Shown here one piece after another: positions 9,587-19,608 of a stretch of 64,000 nt of DNA. The DNA is from Vibrio penaeicida (GTDB lineage Bacteria > Pseudomonadota > Gammaproteobacteria > Enterobacterales > Vibrionaceae), in the NCBI RefSeq assembly GCF_019977755.1, contig NZ_AP025145.1, positions 1,984,001-2,048,000 of the forward strand. Direction: 5' to 3'. Both the position numbers and the translations under genes were made by a program. Below the pieces are notes generated by a model that saw only the letters and a list, made by a program, of their open reading frames with translations, was not told the DNA's origin and did no database searches. Every line of letters begins with the position of its first letter. Position 1 is the first letter of the stretch.

Positions 9587-10722
9587 GGCTCGTTATGCTC
9601 CATGCTCATGCCAGAAGAACGCACAACGTTGCCATCTCGTGCGTAAATATCACTGGCCATTTCAATCAAAACAAAAGGCACTTGTGTGTTCACTCGCTCA
9701 GCTTGTTTGAAGCTAATGGAAATATCGGGAGGTGAGAGAACCCCAACAGGTAAGGAAGCTGGCGCAATGCCTGTTTTTAGAATGTCGAGACCGTATAACG
9801 CGGCTTGGTGAGCATTGTTATCAAACCCAACCCCCACCGACATCAAAGCACTTTGCGCAGTGCCGTTAACCGCGTCTGGAACCGCCGTCAATAGAGGTAA
9901 AAATTCCGAGTAAATATTAATTTCATCAATACGGTTCAGTAGACTAGAGCTCCCCGTCAACCAAAGCAGAGAGTTGCTCAGAGATTGATCATCGACCTTC
10001 ATGGCGTTTACTTGTTCTCGCATAACACGACCAAGCGAACGCTCTGGTTCGCGTTCATCCACTTCAATTGGAAAAATGCGAATACCTTGTTTTTCCGCTT
10101 CGTTTTTTAAAGGGAGATACTGAGTCAGATAGGCACTGGTGTTTGACTTGGCATACAGCACACCAATTTGCGTCAAGTCGGGGCGGAAACGGCGCAAGAA
10201 GCTCAAGGTTACGCCCGCTGGCAAATTCAGCGATGTGTAAGCGAAGTTGTTGCCACTCGTTTGATAGTTGTCCGTCAATCCCATCAACACCGGATCTTTG
10301 GCGTTCACAGACACAACTGGCAGCTTACCCCCAGAATAGGCTTTATGGAGTAACACAGTGGCACGAGATCCCACGGTGTAAATAAGGCTGGCTTCTTTTT
10401 CTGCTCGTAGGGACCAGTCTCTTAGACCGGCCATTGTGTTAGGCAGTAGGAAAACACGAAATGACACGCTAGGCATTTCGCGGCGGTACACCTTAAGAAT
10501 CGTCGACAGCGCCACATCATAAGAATCGGCTTTTCGAGAGACCAGTACCCAAACCACAGGGTGTTCACCATGTGGCGAAAACAAAACGTCCGAGTCATTG
10601 GCGTTAATTTCCCATTGAGCACGCTTTTCATTTTTTAGATGCTCGCCTAACCATTCAGGCCATTCTGCATGGCTCATTGGCGCTAGCAGTACATTGACCA
10701 AAAGCAAAATTATACGAATCAT
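9583..10722 (-). CDS. ABC-type periplasmic binding-like protein (ABC_sub_bind type) in T6SS operon
   Basis: The 379-residue protein has a short signal peptide (IRIILLLVNVLLAPMSHA). The body resembles the two-lobed ABC_sub_bind proteins that often accompany signalling proteins: YTVGSRATVLLHKA, PVVSVNAKDPVLMGL and RPDLTQIGVLYAKSN. No transporter ATPase is nearby. It overlaps the MFS gene by 4 bases at its start and the next binding-like protein by 4 bases at its end. Probably it presents a small ligand to the sensor-bearing MFS protein or to another envelope receptor; this is inferred from the operon alone. Confidence 0.8.
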   Translation of the reverse strand: MIRIILLLVNVLLAPMSHAEWPEWLGEHLKNEKRAQWEINANDSDVLFSPHGEHPVVWVLVSRKADSYDVALSTILKVYRREMPSVSFRVFLLPNTMAGLRDWSLRAEKEASLIYTVGSRATVLLHKAYSGGKLPVVSVNAKDPVLMGLTDNYQTSGNNFAYTSLNLPAGVTLSFLRRFRPDLTQIGVLYAKSNTSAYLTQYLPLKNEAEKQGIRIFPIEVDEREPERSLGRVMREQVNAMKVDDQSLSNSLLWLTGSSSLLNRIDEINIYSEFLPLLTAVPDAVNGTAQSALMSVGVGFDNNAHQAALYGLDILKTGIAPASLPVGVLSPPDISISFKQAERVNTQVPFVLIEMASDIYARDGNVVRSSGMSMEHNEP

Positions 10723-12917
10723 GCGACTGCTTCCTGTTTTGGTTCACGATCAAATATCCACATGAGGAAACCAGCTGCGGTAAAGAAGGCAGAAAGCGCA
10801 AAGAACGCGTATTCATTCCCCAGACGAGTAAGCAAAATCCCAACGACTATCGAGCCTAAAACATGCCCTAATCGCTCCAGAAAACGATAGGTCGATGCCA
10901 CAGAATTGGCATTCGCACCTTGTGTTGCGGTCACAACGTGTGTCACTACAGGCGCGTTAATGAGACCATGGGAAACGCCCATAACCAGCATCGCGGCCGT
11001 CGCGGTCAACACTAAATAAGTGACATCCTCAAATAGGAAGGCGACAGACAGCACGCCCAAAGACATTGCTGCCACTAAGCTCCCAAGACAAAGCGCCCAT
11101 TTGGCTGAACCGATTCGGTCGATCATTGGGGACACTTTTCCACTGATGAACAAAACAGAGAACGCATAAGCCATTAGCACCTGACCAATACTTTCACGCT
11201 CAACACCAGCATTGGAAAGCAGGATGGGCACAGCAAAAAAGACCACGCCCGTGAGCATCATCTTGGTGGGAATACCAACCAGTAACATGGTGCGCATAAA
11301 AGCAGGCACACGCATCAATGCAGCGGAGTCTTTTAACATCATGGTTAAATTCTCTTTCAATGATCCAGAGTTGCTGCCTTGAGGCACCATCGAAGGCAGA
11401 GAAAGACTGAAGAGATACATAAGACCACCCACTAATACAGACAGCATAAAGATGCCCTGTACACCAACCGTATCAGCCAAAAGTGCGCCAATCGCGGCAC
11501 CGGAAATAAAGCCCGCATTGAAGCAGAAGACAATGATTCCAGCAGCCTGGGTTTTATTCGATTGGTCACTGCAACGCAGAATATAGCCTTGCACCGCGAT
11601 GAAGATCGTCGCTTGCCCAACACCAGAGATGAAACGCGCCACCAATACAGTAATTAGTTGAGAGTCGTAGGCAAGTAATAAACACCCTGCAGAAGAGAGT
11701 AAGACCCCCACACCCAGTACCTTGCGAATGTCGTAGACTTCCACTAGTCGAGACACTGGTAATAAGGTCGCGGCAAAACCCACGAAATACAGGGTAAAGA
11801 AGTAAGACGACCAGCTTTCGCTTGCACCGCTCTCTATCGCGACCTGAGTCAGGTATTGTGGCAACACAGGCGCCATCAAAGACTCCATCAGTACAGTCAC
11901 CAACAGCAACGGTTTAATTTGCGCGAGCACCGTATCGTTCTTAGGTTGCTGCCCCGAATGGCTAAGCAGTCGGATAAAGGCGAAGCAAATAAAGGCGCAC
12001 CCAGCGAACAAAATCGCAAAATTCTTTAAGGTACGCACCAACTGCGCCAGCAACGCCTTTGGGTAAAACGCGACGGTGACTTGATTGCCTTTGGCATCCC
12101 CGATGAGAAACTCCGCCATGTTCTCAACCGACATACCTTTACCATTCGCGCTGCTTTTAGCGATCTCCTCTGTGCCTTGAGAAACCGAAATAGAAGACAC
12201 TTCCGGGTTAGATTGGCGAAAACTGCCTAGCATTTCGCTTATGCCACTCACCTGATGGTGGCTGATACCGGCGTTCAAAACAGGAGCCAAGCGCTGAGTC
12301 ACAATGTTTGCCATTGAACTGGCTTTGTTTTCCAAACCAGATTTGTACAACGCCCCAACCATCAAAAAAACACTTGCCGACATCGCAAGGAACACCCCAC
12401 CGAACGCGGTGAAGTAGGTTTTCGGATTTTCGCTGCGCAGGACAAAGAACACGAACACCGCGGTCAGTACGATCACCAATACCATCATGGGCTGAAAGCG
12501 TGCATTTATGGTTTTTTCAATCTCGTGATCGCTAAGCAGCACTTCCAGTGCCCCGACCTGAGTAAACTTGTTACTTAGAGGAATGGTCACTAAGCTGCCC
12601 ACAAAACGCTCGTCGGTGTAGCGATATAGCTCCTGTTGACCGGAAATCACCCGAATATCAACCACAGAGGAATCGGCTTTAGCAATGGGTGAAAGCACCT
12701 TTTCCAGACCAGCGATGTCTTGCAACGGTACCCCCGAACTCAGTACCTGTTCGATACCAATTCGCGCGGCCTCCGTCTGAGCCAGGACCGCATCGCGGCT
12801 CTGTTGTTGGTAACTTTTCAGCGCTTGCGCGTAACCCACGACGAAGATCAGCGTTAGCGACAAAATAACCAGTAATGCGCCAAGTAACAGGCGACTATAT
12901 TGCTTAAACGTATTCAA
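10719..12917 (-). CDS. MFS transporter with N-terminal periplasmic sensor-like domains
   Basis: The 732-residue protein is far longer than a normal MFS permease (about 400). The C-terminal part from about residue 325 is a typical MFS with DIRKVLGVGVLLSSAG, ARFISGVGQATIF and about 12 hydrophobic segments. Before it lie two repeated units, each a membrane segment followed by an extracytoplasmic stretch (about 30-140 and 190-300), laid out like the double membrane-bound sensor modules of chemoreceptors and kinases. So it looks like a permease that senses or is gated by an outside ligand. It lies between an ATP-grasp ligase and two periplasmic-binding-like proteins inside the T6SS operon. Confidence 0.85.
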   Translation of the reverse strand: MNTFKQYSRLLLGALLVILSLTLIFVVGYAQALKSYQQQSRDAVLAQTEAARIGIEQVLSSGVPLQDIAGLEKVLSPIAKADSSVVDIRVISGQQELYRYTDERFVGSLVTIPLSNKFTQVGALEVLLSDHEIEKTINARFQPMMVLVIVLTAVFVFFVLRSENPKTYFTAFGGVFLAMSASVFLMVGALYKSGLENKASSMANIVTQRLAPVLNAGISHHQVSGISEMLGSFRQSNPEVSSISVSQGTEEIAKSSANGKGMSVENMAEFLIGDAKGNQVTVAFYPKALLAQLVRTLKNFAILFAGCAFICFAFIRLLSHSGQQPKNDTVLAQIKPLLLVTVLMESLMAPVLPQYLTQVAIESGASESWSSYFFTLYFVGFAATLLPVSRLVEVYDIRKVLGVGVLLSSAGCLLLAYDSQLITVLVARFISGVGQATIFIAVQGYILRCSDQSNKTQAAGIIVFCFNAGFISGAAIGALLADTVGVQGIFMLSVLVGGLMYLFSLSLPSMVPQGSNSGSLKENLTMMLKDSAALMRVPAFMRTMLLVGIPTKMMLTGVVFFAVPILLSNAGVERESIGQVLMAYAFSVLFISGKVSPMIDRIGSAKWALCLGSLVAAMSLGVLSVAFLFEDVTYLVLTATAAMLVMGVSHGLINAPVVTHVVTATQGANANSVASTYRFLERLGHVLGSIVVGILLTRLGNEYAFFALSAFFTAAGFLMWIFDREPKQEAVA

Positions 12918-12926
12918 CGAAAACTC

Positions 12927-14081
12927 CTAGCTCGTACTCAGTGCGTCGAATTGTTCGTTCAAGCAATGAGCGACAGCCATTGGTCGCTTTTGTTTAAGGA
13001 AAGACAATCGGTTAAACACCAAAGATTGCACCAAATCGGTGTAATCCATGCCTTCACGTGCTAAGTCATGGCACACTAAGCTGATTTTCTCGCCTTCTGG
13101 TCGCTTCAGGTCTGGCTTAGGGTTGGTTTCGAGTACATACAAATTGCCCTCTTTGTCCATGCGAAGATCCACACGAACCAAGGTTTGCAAACCCAGTTGG
13201 CGGTAAATCTTCTGCCCAATGTCGGCCAATTCGCCACGCAGCTTTTCGTCGTTTACCGCCACTAGTCGATCTTGAGTGATGGGCTTTACATCCATCGACG
13301 TAAAAATGGGTTCATCTTCGTCAAGAACACGCTCCGTAATGGAGAACGCCATTGGCGTTTCAGACTGAGTGAGCTTTCCTTCTTTAAAGACGTATTCACC
13401 GGCGACAGCCACGACAAACTCGCGCCCGCCTAGGAACGGTTCGATCATCACGGTATTGCCCGTCGCTTGGCGCACTTTTTCTACAATCGCAGCAAGATCA
13501 TTGCGATCAAAAACCGGATAAACGTGTATAGACGCACGACCCGACACTGGTTTCACTATGAATCCTTCGTTGAATATTGTTTCAATTTCATCGATCGCAT
13601 CTTGCTTCACCGCATCATCGAAACACTCATCGATACCAATCGTCACAAATGGAGCCGTAGGCAGACCTGCGGCTTTAATTTCATGTTTAAACAGGTGTTT
13701 GTTATCCAGAATACCTGCTGTCATTGGGGAGTGACCGACGTACGGCACACCTAACATTTCAAGGGTGGACGGAAGGTGACACATGGAGTCAAACCCTTGC
13801 AGCCCGCCGCTGTTGGTGATGACTAATTCGGTCCCTTTTTCTCTAAGTTGCTGTGCCAAATTAAGGTCTTCGGCAAATACTTCCACATCTTGGAAACCCG
13901 ACTCACGCAGGGCGTTCGCAATATCATGCGCAACAGGCGCGTACGTTTTAGTCGAGCGAGGGCTCAAGTTTTCAAAAATATAACTGCCCTCCTGACCTTT
14001 ATCCCCACCGTGAATCACGGCGACTTTTAAGTTCTGGCGAATCCATTCCAGTTGCGGCTTAGAAAAAACTGAATGCGTCAT
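12927..14081 (-). CDS. ATP-grasp ligase, D-alanine-D-alanine ligase-like
   Basis: The 384-residue protein matches the D-Ala-D-Ala ligase superfamily: N-terminal domain ending YVGHSPMTAGILDNKH, ATP-binding stretch FIVKPVSGRASIHVY, IEPFLGGREFVVAVAG, and the metal-binding C-terminal motif LETNPKPDLKRP. True Ddl enzymes usually end this motif E-x-N-T-x-P-G; here it is ETNPKPD, so the substrate may not be D-Ala. It could join amino acids or a peptidoglycan-like building block, possibly exported by the MFS protein 9 bases downstream. It is separated from clpV by 165 bases, but on the same strand. Confidence 0.88.
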   Translation of the reverse strand: MTHSVFSKPQLEWIRQNLKVAVIHGGDKGQEGSYIFENLSPRSTKTYAPVAHDIANALRESGFQDVEVFAEDLNLAQQLREKGTELVITNSGGLQGFDSMCHLPSTLEMLGVPYVGHSPMTAGILDNKHLFKHEIKAAGLPTAPFVTIGIDECFDDAVKQDAIDEIETIFNEGFIVKPVSGRASIHVYPVFDRNDLAAIVEKVRQATGNTVMIEPFLGGREFVVAVAGEYVFKEGKLTQSETPMAFSITERVLDEDEPIFTSMDVKPITQDRLVAVNDEKLRGELADIGQKIYRQLGLQTLVRVDLRMDKEGNLYVLETNPKPDLKRPEGEKISLVCHDLAREGMDYTDLVQSLVFNRLSFLKQKRPMAVAHCLNEQFDALSTS

Positions 14082-14190
14082 CTGTTTATACTCATGGTGT
14101 TGTGTTGCTAAAAAGGCGCTTCAAATGGCAACCCGGCAGCAATCAATGTTTAAAAAAGTAAATAATTAAAGTAATCGTTATTGTTATAAG

Positions 14191-14209
14191 TGGGCAGACA
14201 TACTGCCCA
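14191..14209. other. Inverted repeat between clpV and the ATP-grasp gene
   Basis: TGGGCAG is followed after five bases by CTGCCCA, a perfect 7-bp hairpin 38 bases past the clpV stop on the minus strand. There is no T-run, so it is more likely an attenuator or mRNA-processing element at the start of the four-gene insert than a full terminator. Confidence 0.45.
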
Positions 14210-14246
14210 TTCGCACCGAGATCTCACGCCTCGTTATCATTTGTTT

Positions 14247-16853
14247 TTATTGAATTTTAATCACAAAACGGCCGTTTTCAGTGTGTACCTTGACCGCTTC
14301 TACAGGTTTGCTTTCACTCATGCGAACAATGCACTGGTTTGCCAGTTCTGGCATTAGTTGACGATTGATCAACTGCTCAACGGCACGGGCACCGGTTTCA
14401 GGTGAATCATTCATGTTTACCAGCAGTTCAATGACATCTGGGTGATAGTCAAAGCTTGCCCCATAGTGCGACTGAACGCGCTTACGAATGCGATTCAGTG
14501 ACAGCTCGGCAATTTTGCCCAATTCTTCATCGTTCAATGGGAAATACGGCACGATAGTCGCCCGCCCAAGGAAAGCAGGTTTAAAGTGATTCTGAAGCTC
14601 TGGGAAAATAGTTTGTGTAAGCGCAGGAACATCAGGTCGACCGTTTGCACAAGCATTCACCACCGCACCATCAGCGGCGTTCGACGTCATGATGATGATG
14701 GTGTTGCGAAAATCGATGTTTCGCCCCTCACTGTCAGAAATCGAGCCTTTATCAAAGATCTGATAAAAGATGTCGTGCACGCCCGGGTGCGCTTTTTCCA
14801 TTTCGTCCAAAAGCAGCACCGAATATGGGTTTTTGCGCACCGCTTCGGTCAGCACGCCACCTTTTCCATATCCGACATAGCCCGCTGGTGAGCCCAGTAA
14901 CATCGAGACTTTGTGCTCTTCTTTGAATTCCGTCATGTTGATGGTGGTAATATTGCGTTCACCGCCGTAAAGCAGATCCGTTAGCGCCAGCGCTGTTTCG
15001 GTTTTACCCACACCACTTGGCCCACACATGAGGAAAACACCAACAGGTTTGCGTGGATCTGTTAAACCAGCGCGAGAAAGACGAATCGCTTGAGAGAGTT
15101 CCGCTATCGGTGTGACTTGACCAATCACTCGCTCACCGATATGAGACTCTAGATGCATCAGTCTTTCCACTTCTTGGCTCAACATATTACCAACCGGAAT
15201 ACCCGTCCAAAGTGCTACTACGTCAGCGATGGTTTGCTCTGTTACCTGAGCCAGTACCAATGGTTGCTCACCCTGCTTGTCGCGCAGTACCTGCATTTTC
15301 TCTGCAAGCTGTGCTTTGGCTTCAAGGGAGGTGATTGAACCTTTTTCTTTAAGCTCTTCATCCAACTGGATTTGCAGTGCAATGATCTCATCCACTAGCA
15401 TGCGTTCTTCGTTCCAACGCAGTTCAATCGACTGATGTTCTGCTTCAAGAGACGCCAAACGCTGTTTCGCTTCTTCCAAACGTTCGCTTTCAACCGACCA
15501 CAACGCCGACTCGTGAATCAAGGTATCGATTTCGTTATTGGCGTAGCGAATCTGCTCTGCGATCGCTTCCATTTGGCGAGGTGCTGCGCTTTGGCTCAAA
15601 CCAATGCGAGAACACGCCGTGTCCAATAGGCTAATCGCCTTATCAGGTAGCTTGCGTTCTGGTAGATAACGAATGGAAAGAGAGACCGCTGCATCAATTG
15701 CTTCTTGCATCACTTTTACGTTGTGATGCTTTTCCAAGCTACGCTTAACGCCACGAAGCATGTGGATCGCGTCTTCTTCGCTGGGCTCATCCACCGACAC
15801 CACTTGGAAACGACGAGTCAACGCAGCATCTGATTCAAAGTATTGCTTGTATTCCGCCCATGTAGTTGCGGCAAGAGAGCGAAACTCACCTCGCGCCAAC
15901 GCTGGTTTTAGGATATTTGCCGCATCGTTTTGACCAGCGATACCTCCCGCACCGATCAACGTATGTGCTTCATCAATAAACATGATGATGGGTGTCGATG
16001 ATTGTTTGATCTCGTTGATCACATCTTTCAAGCGATTTTCAAACTCGCCTTTAATGCTCGCCCCCGCTTGTAGAAGAGAGAGATCCAAACTGCGAAGCTC
16101 AACGTTCATCAAAGCCGGTGGTACATTACCGTTCACGATCTCTTGAGCCAATCCCTCTACTATCGCAGTTTTGCCCACACCAGGGTCGCCCACCAAGATC
16201 GGGCTGTTTTGGCGACGTCGACATAAAATGTCGATGGATTTACGAATCTCCTCACCTCTCCCAGTAATTGGGTCGAGCTTGCCGCTGCGTGCGGCTTCCG
16301 TTAAGTTTTGCGAGTACTTGTCCAAAGCTGGTGTGGCGGAATCACCACTGGCTGCGACCATGCTCTCGGCAGGTTGCGTTGTTTGGCTGGGTGTATTGAC
16401 CGCCAAAGACTGACTGCGCAACCATTCAGAAGACAATACGGACACCCACTGACTAAGTACGCCATTGTAAGCGCTCTGACCAACACGCTGTTTCAGCACC
16501 ATTAATACGTGAAATTCATTGACCACCGATTGCTGATTGTTCAGTGACGCGATCATCCAAGCATCTTTGAGTAATTCGACTAACTCCGGCGACAACGAAG
16601 GCGACACGTCGGTACCACGAGGCAAGCTTGCTAGGTGGTTATTGCAACGCTCGATCAACGTCTCTTTAGCTAAAGACGCTTGTTGAATTGCAGCATCCCA
16701 ACCTTTCGATTGTTGCAGCAACTGAAAAAACCAGTGTTCAGGCTCAATAGAGAAATGAACTCGGTTGACGCATTCCCCAGCAGCAGATTCCAGAGCACTT
16801 TTCAGCGAAGGGGTCAGCCTTTTGACCAAGCTTTGCAATTCAATATTAATCAT
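14247..16853 (-). CDS. tssH: T6SS sheath-recycling ATPase TssH (ClpV)
   Basis: The 868-residue Hsp100/Clp-family AAA+ ATPase disassembles contracted TssBC sheaths. Features in order: a double Clp-N domain (1-150), first AAA module with Walker A GDPGVGKTA and Walker B IMFIDEAHTL, a coiled-coil middle region, second AAA module with GPSGVGKTE and VLLLDEMEKAH, and a C-terminal ClpB-D2-small domain. The length is right for ClpV. It begins 8 bases after the tssG stop. Confidence 0.97.
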   Translation of the reverse strand: MINIELQSLVKRLTPSLKSALESAAGECVNRVHFSIEPEHWFFQLLQQSKGWDAAIQQASLAKETLIERCNNHLASLPRGTDVSPSLSPELVELLKDAWMIASLNNQQSVVNEFHVLMVLKQRVGQSAYNGVLSQWVSVLSSEWLRSQSLAVNTPSQTTQPAESMVAASGDSATPALDKYSQNLTEAARSGKLDPITGRGEEIRKSIDILCRRRQNSPILVGDPGVGKTAIVEGLAQEIVNGNVPPALMNVELRSLDLSLLQAGASIKGEFENRLKDVINEIKQSSTPIIMFIDEAHTLIGAGGIAGQNDAANILKPALARGEFRSLAATTWAEYKQYFESDAALTRRFQVVSVDEPSEEDAIHMLRGVKRSLEKHHNVKVMQEAIDAAVSLSIRYLPERKLPDKAISLLDTACSRIGLSQSAAPRQMEAIAEQIRYANNEIDTLIHESALWSVESERLEEAKQRLASLEAEHQSIELRWNEERMLVDEIIALQIQLDEELKEKGSITSLEAKAQLAEKMQVLRDKQGEQPLVLAQVTEQTIADVVALWTGIPVGNMLSQEVERLMHLESHIGERVIGQVTPIAELSQAIRLSRAGLTDPRKPVGVFLMCGPSGVGKTETALALTDLLYGGERNITTINMTEFKEEHKVSMLLGSPAGYVGYGKGGVLTEAVRKNPYSVLLLDEMEKAHPGVHDIFYQIFDKGSISDSEGRNIDFRNTIIIMTSNAADGAVVNACANGRPDVPALTQTIFPELQNHFKPAFLGRATIVPYFPLNDEELGKIAELSLNRIRKRVQSHYGASFDYHPDVIELLVNMNDSPETGARAVEQLINRQLMPELANQCIVRMSESKPVEAVKVHTENGRFVIKIQ

Positions 16854-16861
16854 TCTTTTTC

Positions 16862-17845
16862 CTAACTTTTCGTCAGTGGCATTTCTACAAACTGTTGGCT
16901 ATTGGATTGGTTGTTCATCCATGCGGATTGCCCAATTCTTAGCCCACTTTTATGGCTACCAGAGAGCTTCAATCTCGGCAAATATTGGCTGTTAACCTTC
17001 ATGTAAAGGGCATACTTGGTGTTTACCCCCATGTAACTGCGAACCATGTGGTCCACAGCATGAATCATTTTTTTGTCGCTACGGATCCTCAGGTAGTGCG
17101 AGTAATCTTTCGGACAGATTTTGATATTCAGTTTTTGACCGGTCATTGGCGTTGATTTACCCGCTAACGCGCCCATCCCTAATTGTTGATTCTTCCCAGA
17201 TAGCCCAAGCTGAGTCAGTGAACATGGCGTTAATGGCAGATATTCCAAACCACTACGCTCGACTTCAAATTGAGCTTCGAAGTAATCTTCCAGCATGGCT
17301 TTAAGTGCTAAAGGGCAAGTCAACTTAAGCCCCAATAATCCTGTGTACTGCACCAAGTGAGACTCGGGCATCGGCGCGACTTCACCCGATTGACCCGCAA
17401 GGCTCGATAGCATCTCGGTGATGGACTGACGGTGACGATTCCAGTGGAATGTTTCTTCTTCCATCTGGTAGGTCAGCTCATGTTTTTGTTTGGTTTCGCA
17501 GTACAGTCGGTAGTAACGGTTATTGAACGTATCGAAGAAATCGAGTGGCGCTTCATCGCCTTGTTCAAATCGCGCCTTTAATGCTTGGTTATACATAGCG
17601 CGAGGTATGGTTCCCGCATTGCCAGACAAAGACGCCACCGAGGTTTTTAAGGTGTACGCGCCATTTCTCTCTGAGGACACTTGCGAAACTTCCGATTTAT
17701 AGTAGGCAGGAAGAATCTCTGCGCTAAAATTCACCGCAGGTCGTTGACCATTCGTGTGAGCTTGATGCTTGAAGATTTGCCACGCTTTTTCTAATTGCCC
17801 TTCAAACGTCCCCTGAGACAAGCGAATTACAGCAGACTCTTGCAC
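16862..17845 (-). CDS. tssG: T6SS baseplate protein TssG (VasB/ImpH)
   Basis: The 327-residue protein is a wedge component of the baseplate and forms the TssF2-TssG-TssE complex. It has the expected length and the LVQYTGLLGLKLTCPLAL region seen in the family near residue 165. The start is a GTG preceded by AGGAGAACTGG, a strong ribosome binding site lying inside the end of tssF. The two genes overlap by 19 bases, so TssF and TssG synthesis is coupled. Confidence 0.94.
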   Translation of the reverse strand: MQESAVIRLSQGTFEGQLEKAWQIFKHQAHTNGQRPAVNFSAEILPAYYKSEVSQVSSERNGAYTLKTSVASLSGNAGTIPRAMYNQALKARFEQGDEAPLDFFDTFNNRYYRLYCETKQKHELTYQMEEETFHWNRHRQSITEMLSSLAGQSGEVAPMPESHLVQYTGLLGLKLTCPLALKAMLEDYFEAQFEVERSGLEYLPLTPCSLTQLGLSGKNQQLGMGALAGKSTPMTGQKLNIKICPKDYSHYLRIRSDKKMIHAVDHMVRSYMGVNTKYALYMKVNSQYLPRLKLSGSHKSGLRIGQSAWMNNQSNSQQFVEMPLTKS

Positions 17846-19608
17846 CCAGTTCTCCTTGGGAAAGAGAGGTAAACCCCATCCTGCCCTTCAAGATAAATAT
17901 CCACTTGCGTAAAGCTGTTGAAGCCAGCGAAATAGGCAAAGAAGTAATCCAGCAAATACCCAAACATTGAGATACCGCCATTGACGTTTGCGGCATCGAG
18001 TGTGATGGATATTTTGGTGCCATAGGCAAAACACGTTTTGCCAGAAACGCGGATCGGAGCCACGACTTGCTCTTGCTCAATCTTGTGCAATGACTCGATG
18101 TAAACATGGTTCTGCACCGCTTGATTGTGGTTGTAGAGCTCGAATACATTCTTAAGCGTTGCTATTGGGTTATCTGTCCCCAAAATAGCGTGATAATTGA
18201 AATGTAAGTGGCACAGCAGCGCCCACACATTTTTATTGGTGTCTCGGCTGCGCACCGGAAGCGTTGGTCGACGTAATAGCGTCATAGATGCAGGGATGGT
18301 CAGAGAATCACGACAGCTGATTTGGCTGGTAACAGGTAATGAACCAGCACGAACGCCATCGCTCGCGGTTGTTGTAACAGACCAAATACGAGGCTCAGAG
18401 GTCGCACTCACATGCTCTAAATCCGCCACTTTCAGACTGCTGCTCAATACGCCTCTTTCATGAGTATTTTGTACCAACTGCCAGCGAAGCGCGCACTCTG
18501 CATCATTGTATTTTTCACCGTAGATCTGCGACACCGAGAAGGGTTCACCTTCCGTGACATCCAAGACGTCATCAACGGAAAAGACTTCAAGGTTACTGCC
18601 TTGCCCAGAATCCAGATGGATCGGGTACTGCTTCTGACTGAAATCAATTTGGACTGGCTCCGACACCTTGCTTTGCAAGTTGACTAAAGGTGTACAAAAC
18701 AAAGAAAAATGATGAGCTTGTAGGCTACGCGCCATCTCAACACTCACCTCATTCAAGAAAATTTGAATGCGAAGTTGAGACCCCGTGGTTTTACTGATCA
18801 CGTCACCCAGATCCAAGCTGAATCCTTGGAAGCGCTCAGAGAACATAAAGAACTCCGTCAGCAATTTAAAGCCGCCAAAACTCGCTGCTTGATAGGGCAA
18901 TATGGTGTCTTCTGCGTCAAACCCTATAGGCTGCATCGCAGATTGACCCAGCGTGAAGCAGGTGTCGTTGTTGCAAACACACACCTGAGCAATTCCTTGC
19001 GCTATCACATCATACAAACGCAACGCAAAGTGGCTTTCGCCTTTGAGATGCAATTTCAAGCGATCGATGCCCAGCTCACTTAATTCGATGCCTTCGTCTG
19101 TAGCATCAATCGTAAGTTCTAACATCGCTTTTGCGCTTTCAGCGCCAGCAGGTTTGGCAATATCAAAAGGAGCAAACAGCACCTCGGCAGACGTGACCGT
19201 AATTGGGAACAGATCCAAGTCTTCCGTGGTACGAAATACGACAGGTTCATCTGAACCGTCAGAAACATCGAATTCAGTGCCTTTTGGAATGCAGTGCTTT
19301 GCGTTGGCATCCTCTGCGATATCAAAATCCAGCATACTGTAGGATGGAACCGGTTTGAGGTAATGCGGGAACAACAAATTAACCAAGCTTTCCGTCAGCT
19401 CTGGGTAGGATTCATCCAAGCGCTGCTGGAGCTTACCGTTCATTAAGGCGACGCTTTCAATCAAACGCGCGACTTGCGGATCGTCGATACTGTCTTTTCG
19501 AATCCCCAAAGCATGCGCCGCGCCCGGATGACGCTCCGTGAACTGAGAGGCTTCGGAACGTATAAAACGCAGTTCCTGTTCAAAATAGGAAAGCAAAGAA
19601 TCAGACAA
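17827..19608 (-). CDS. tssF: T6SS baseplate protein TssF (VasA/ImpG)
   Basis: The 593-residue wedge protein has the conserved N-terminus YFEQELRFIRSEASQFTERH and ERHPGAAHALGI, followed by DPQVARLIESVALMNGKLQQ and LFPHYLKPVPSYSMLDF, all family signatures. It joins TssG and TssE to build the baseplate around the VgrG spike. The start overlaps the tssE stop by 8 bases and the end overlaps tssG. Confidence 0.97.
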   Translation of the reverse strand: MSDSLLSYFEQELRFIRSEASQFTERHPGAAHALGIRKDSIDDPQVARLIESVALMNGKLQQRLDESYPELTESLVNLLFPHYLKPVPSYSMLDFDIAEDANAKHCIPKGTEFDVSDGSDEPVVFRTTEDLDLFPITVTSAEVLFAPFDIAKPAGAESAKAMLELTIDATDEGIELSELGIDRLKLHLKGESHFALRLYDVIAQGIAQVCVCNNDTCFTLGQSAMQPIGFDAEDTILPYQAASFGGFKLLTEFFMFSERFQGFSLDLGDVISKTTGSQLRIQIFLNEVSVEMARSLQAHHFSLFCTPLVNLQSKVSEPVQIDFSQKQYPIHLDSGQGSNLEVFSVDDVLDVTEGEPFSVSQIYGEKYNDAECALRWQLVQNTHERGVLSSSLKVADLEHVSATSEPRIWSVTTTASDGVRAGSLPVTSQISCRDSLTIPASMTLLRRPTLPVRSRDTNKNVWALLCHLHFNYHAILGTDNPIATLKNVFELYNHNQAVQNHVYIESLHKIEQEQVVAPIRVSGKTCFAYGTKISITLDAANVNGGISMFGYLLDYFFAYFAGFNSFTQVDIYLEGQDGVYLSFPRRTGCKSLL

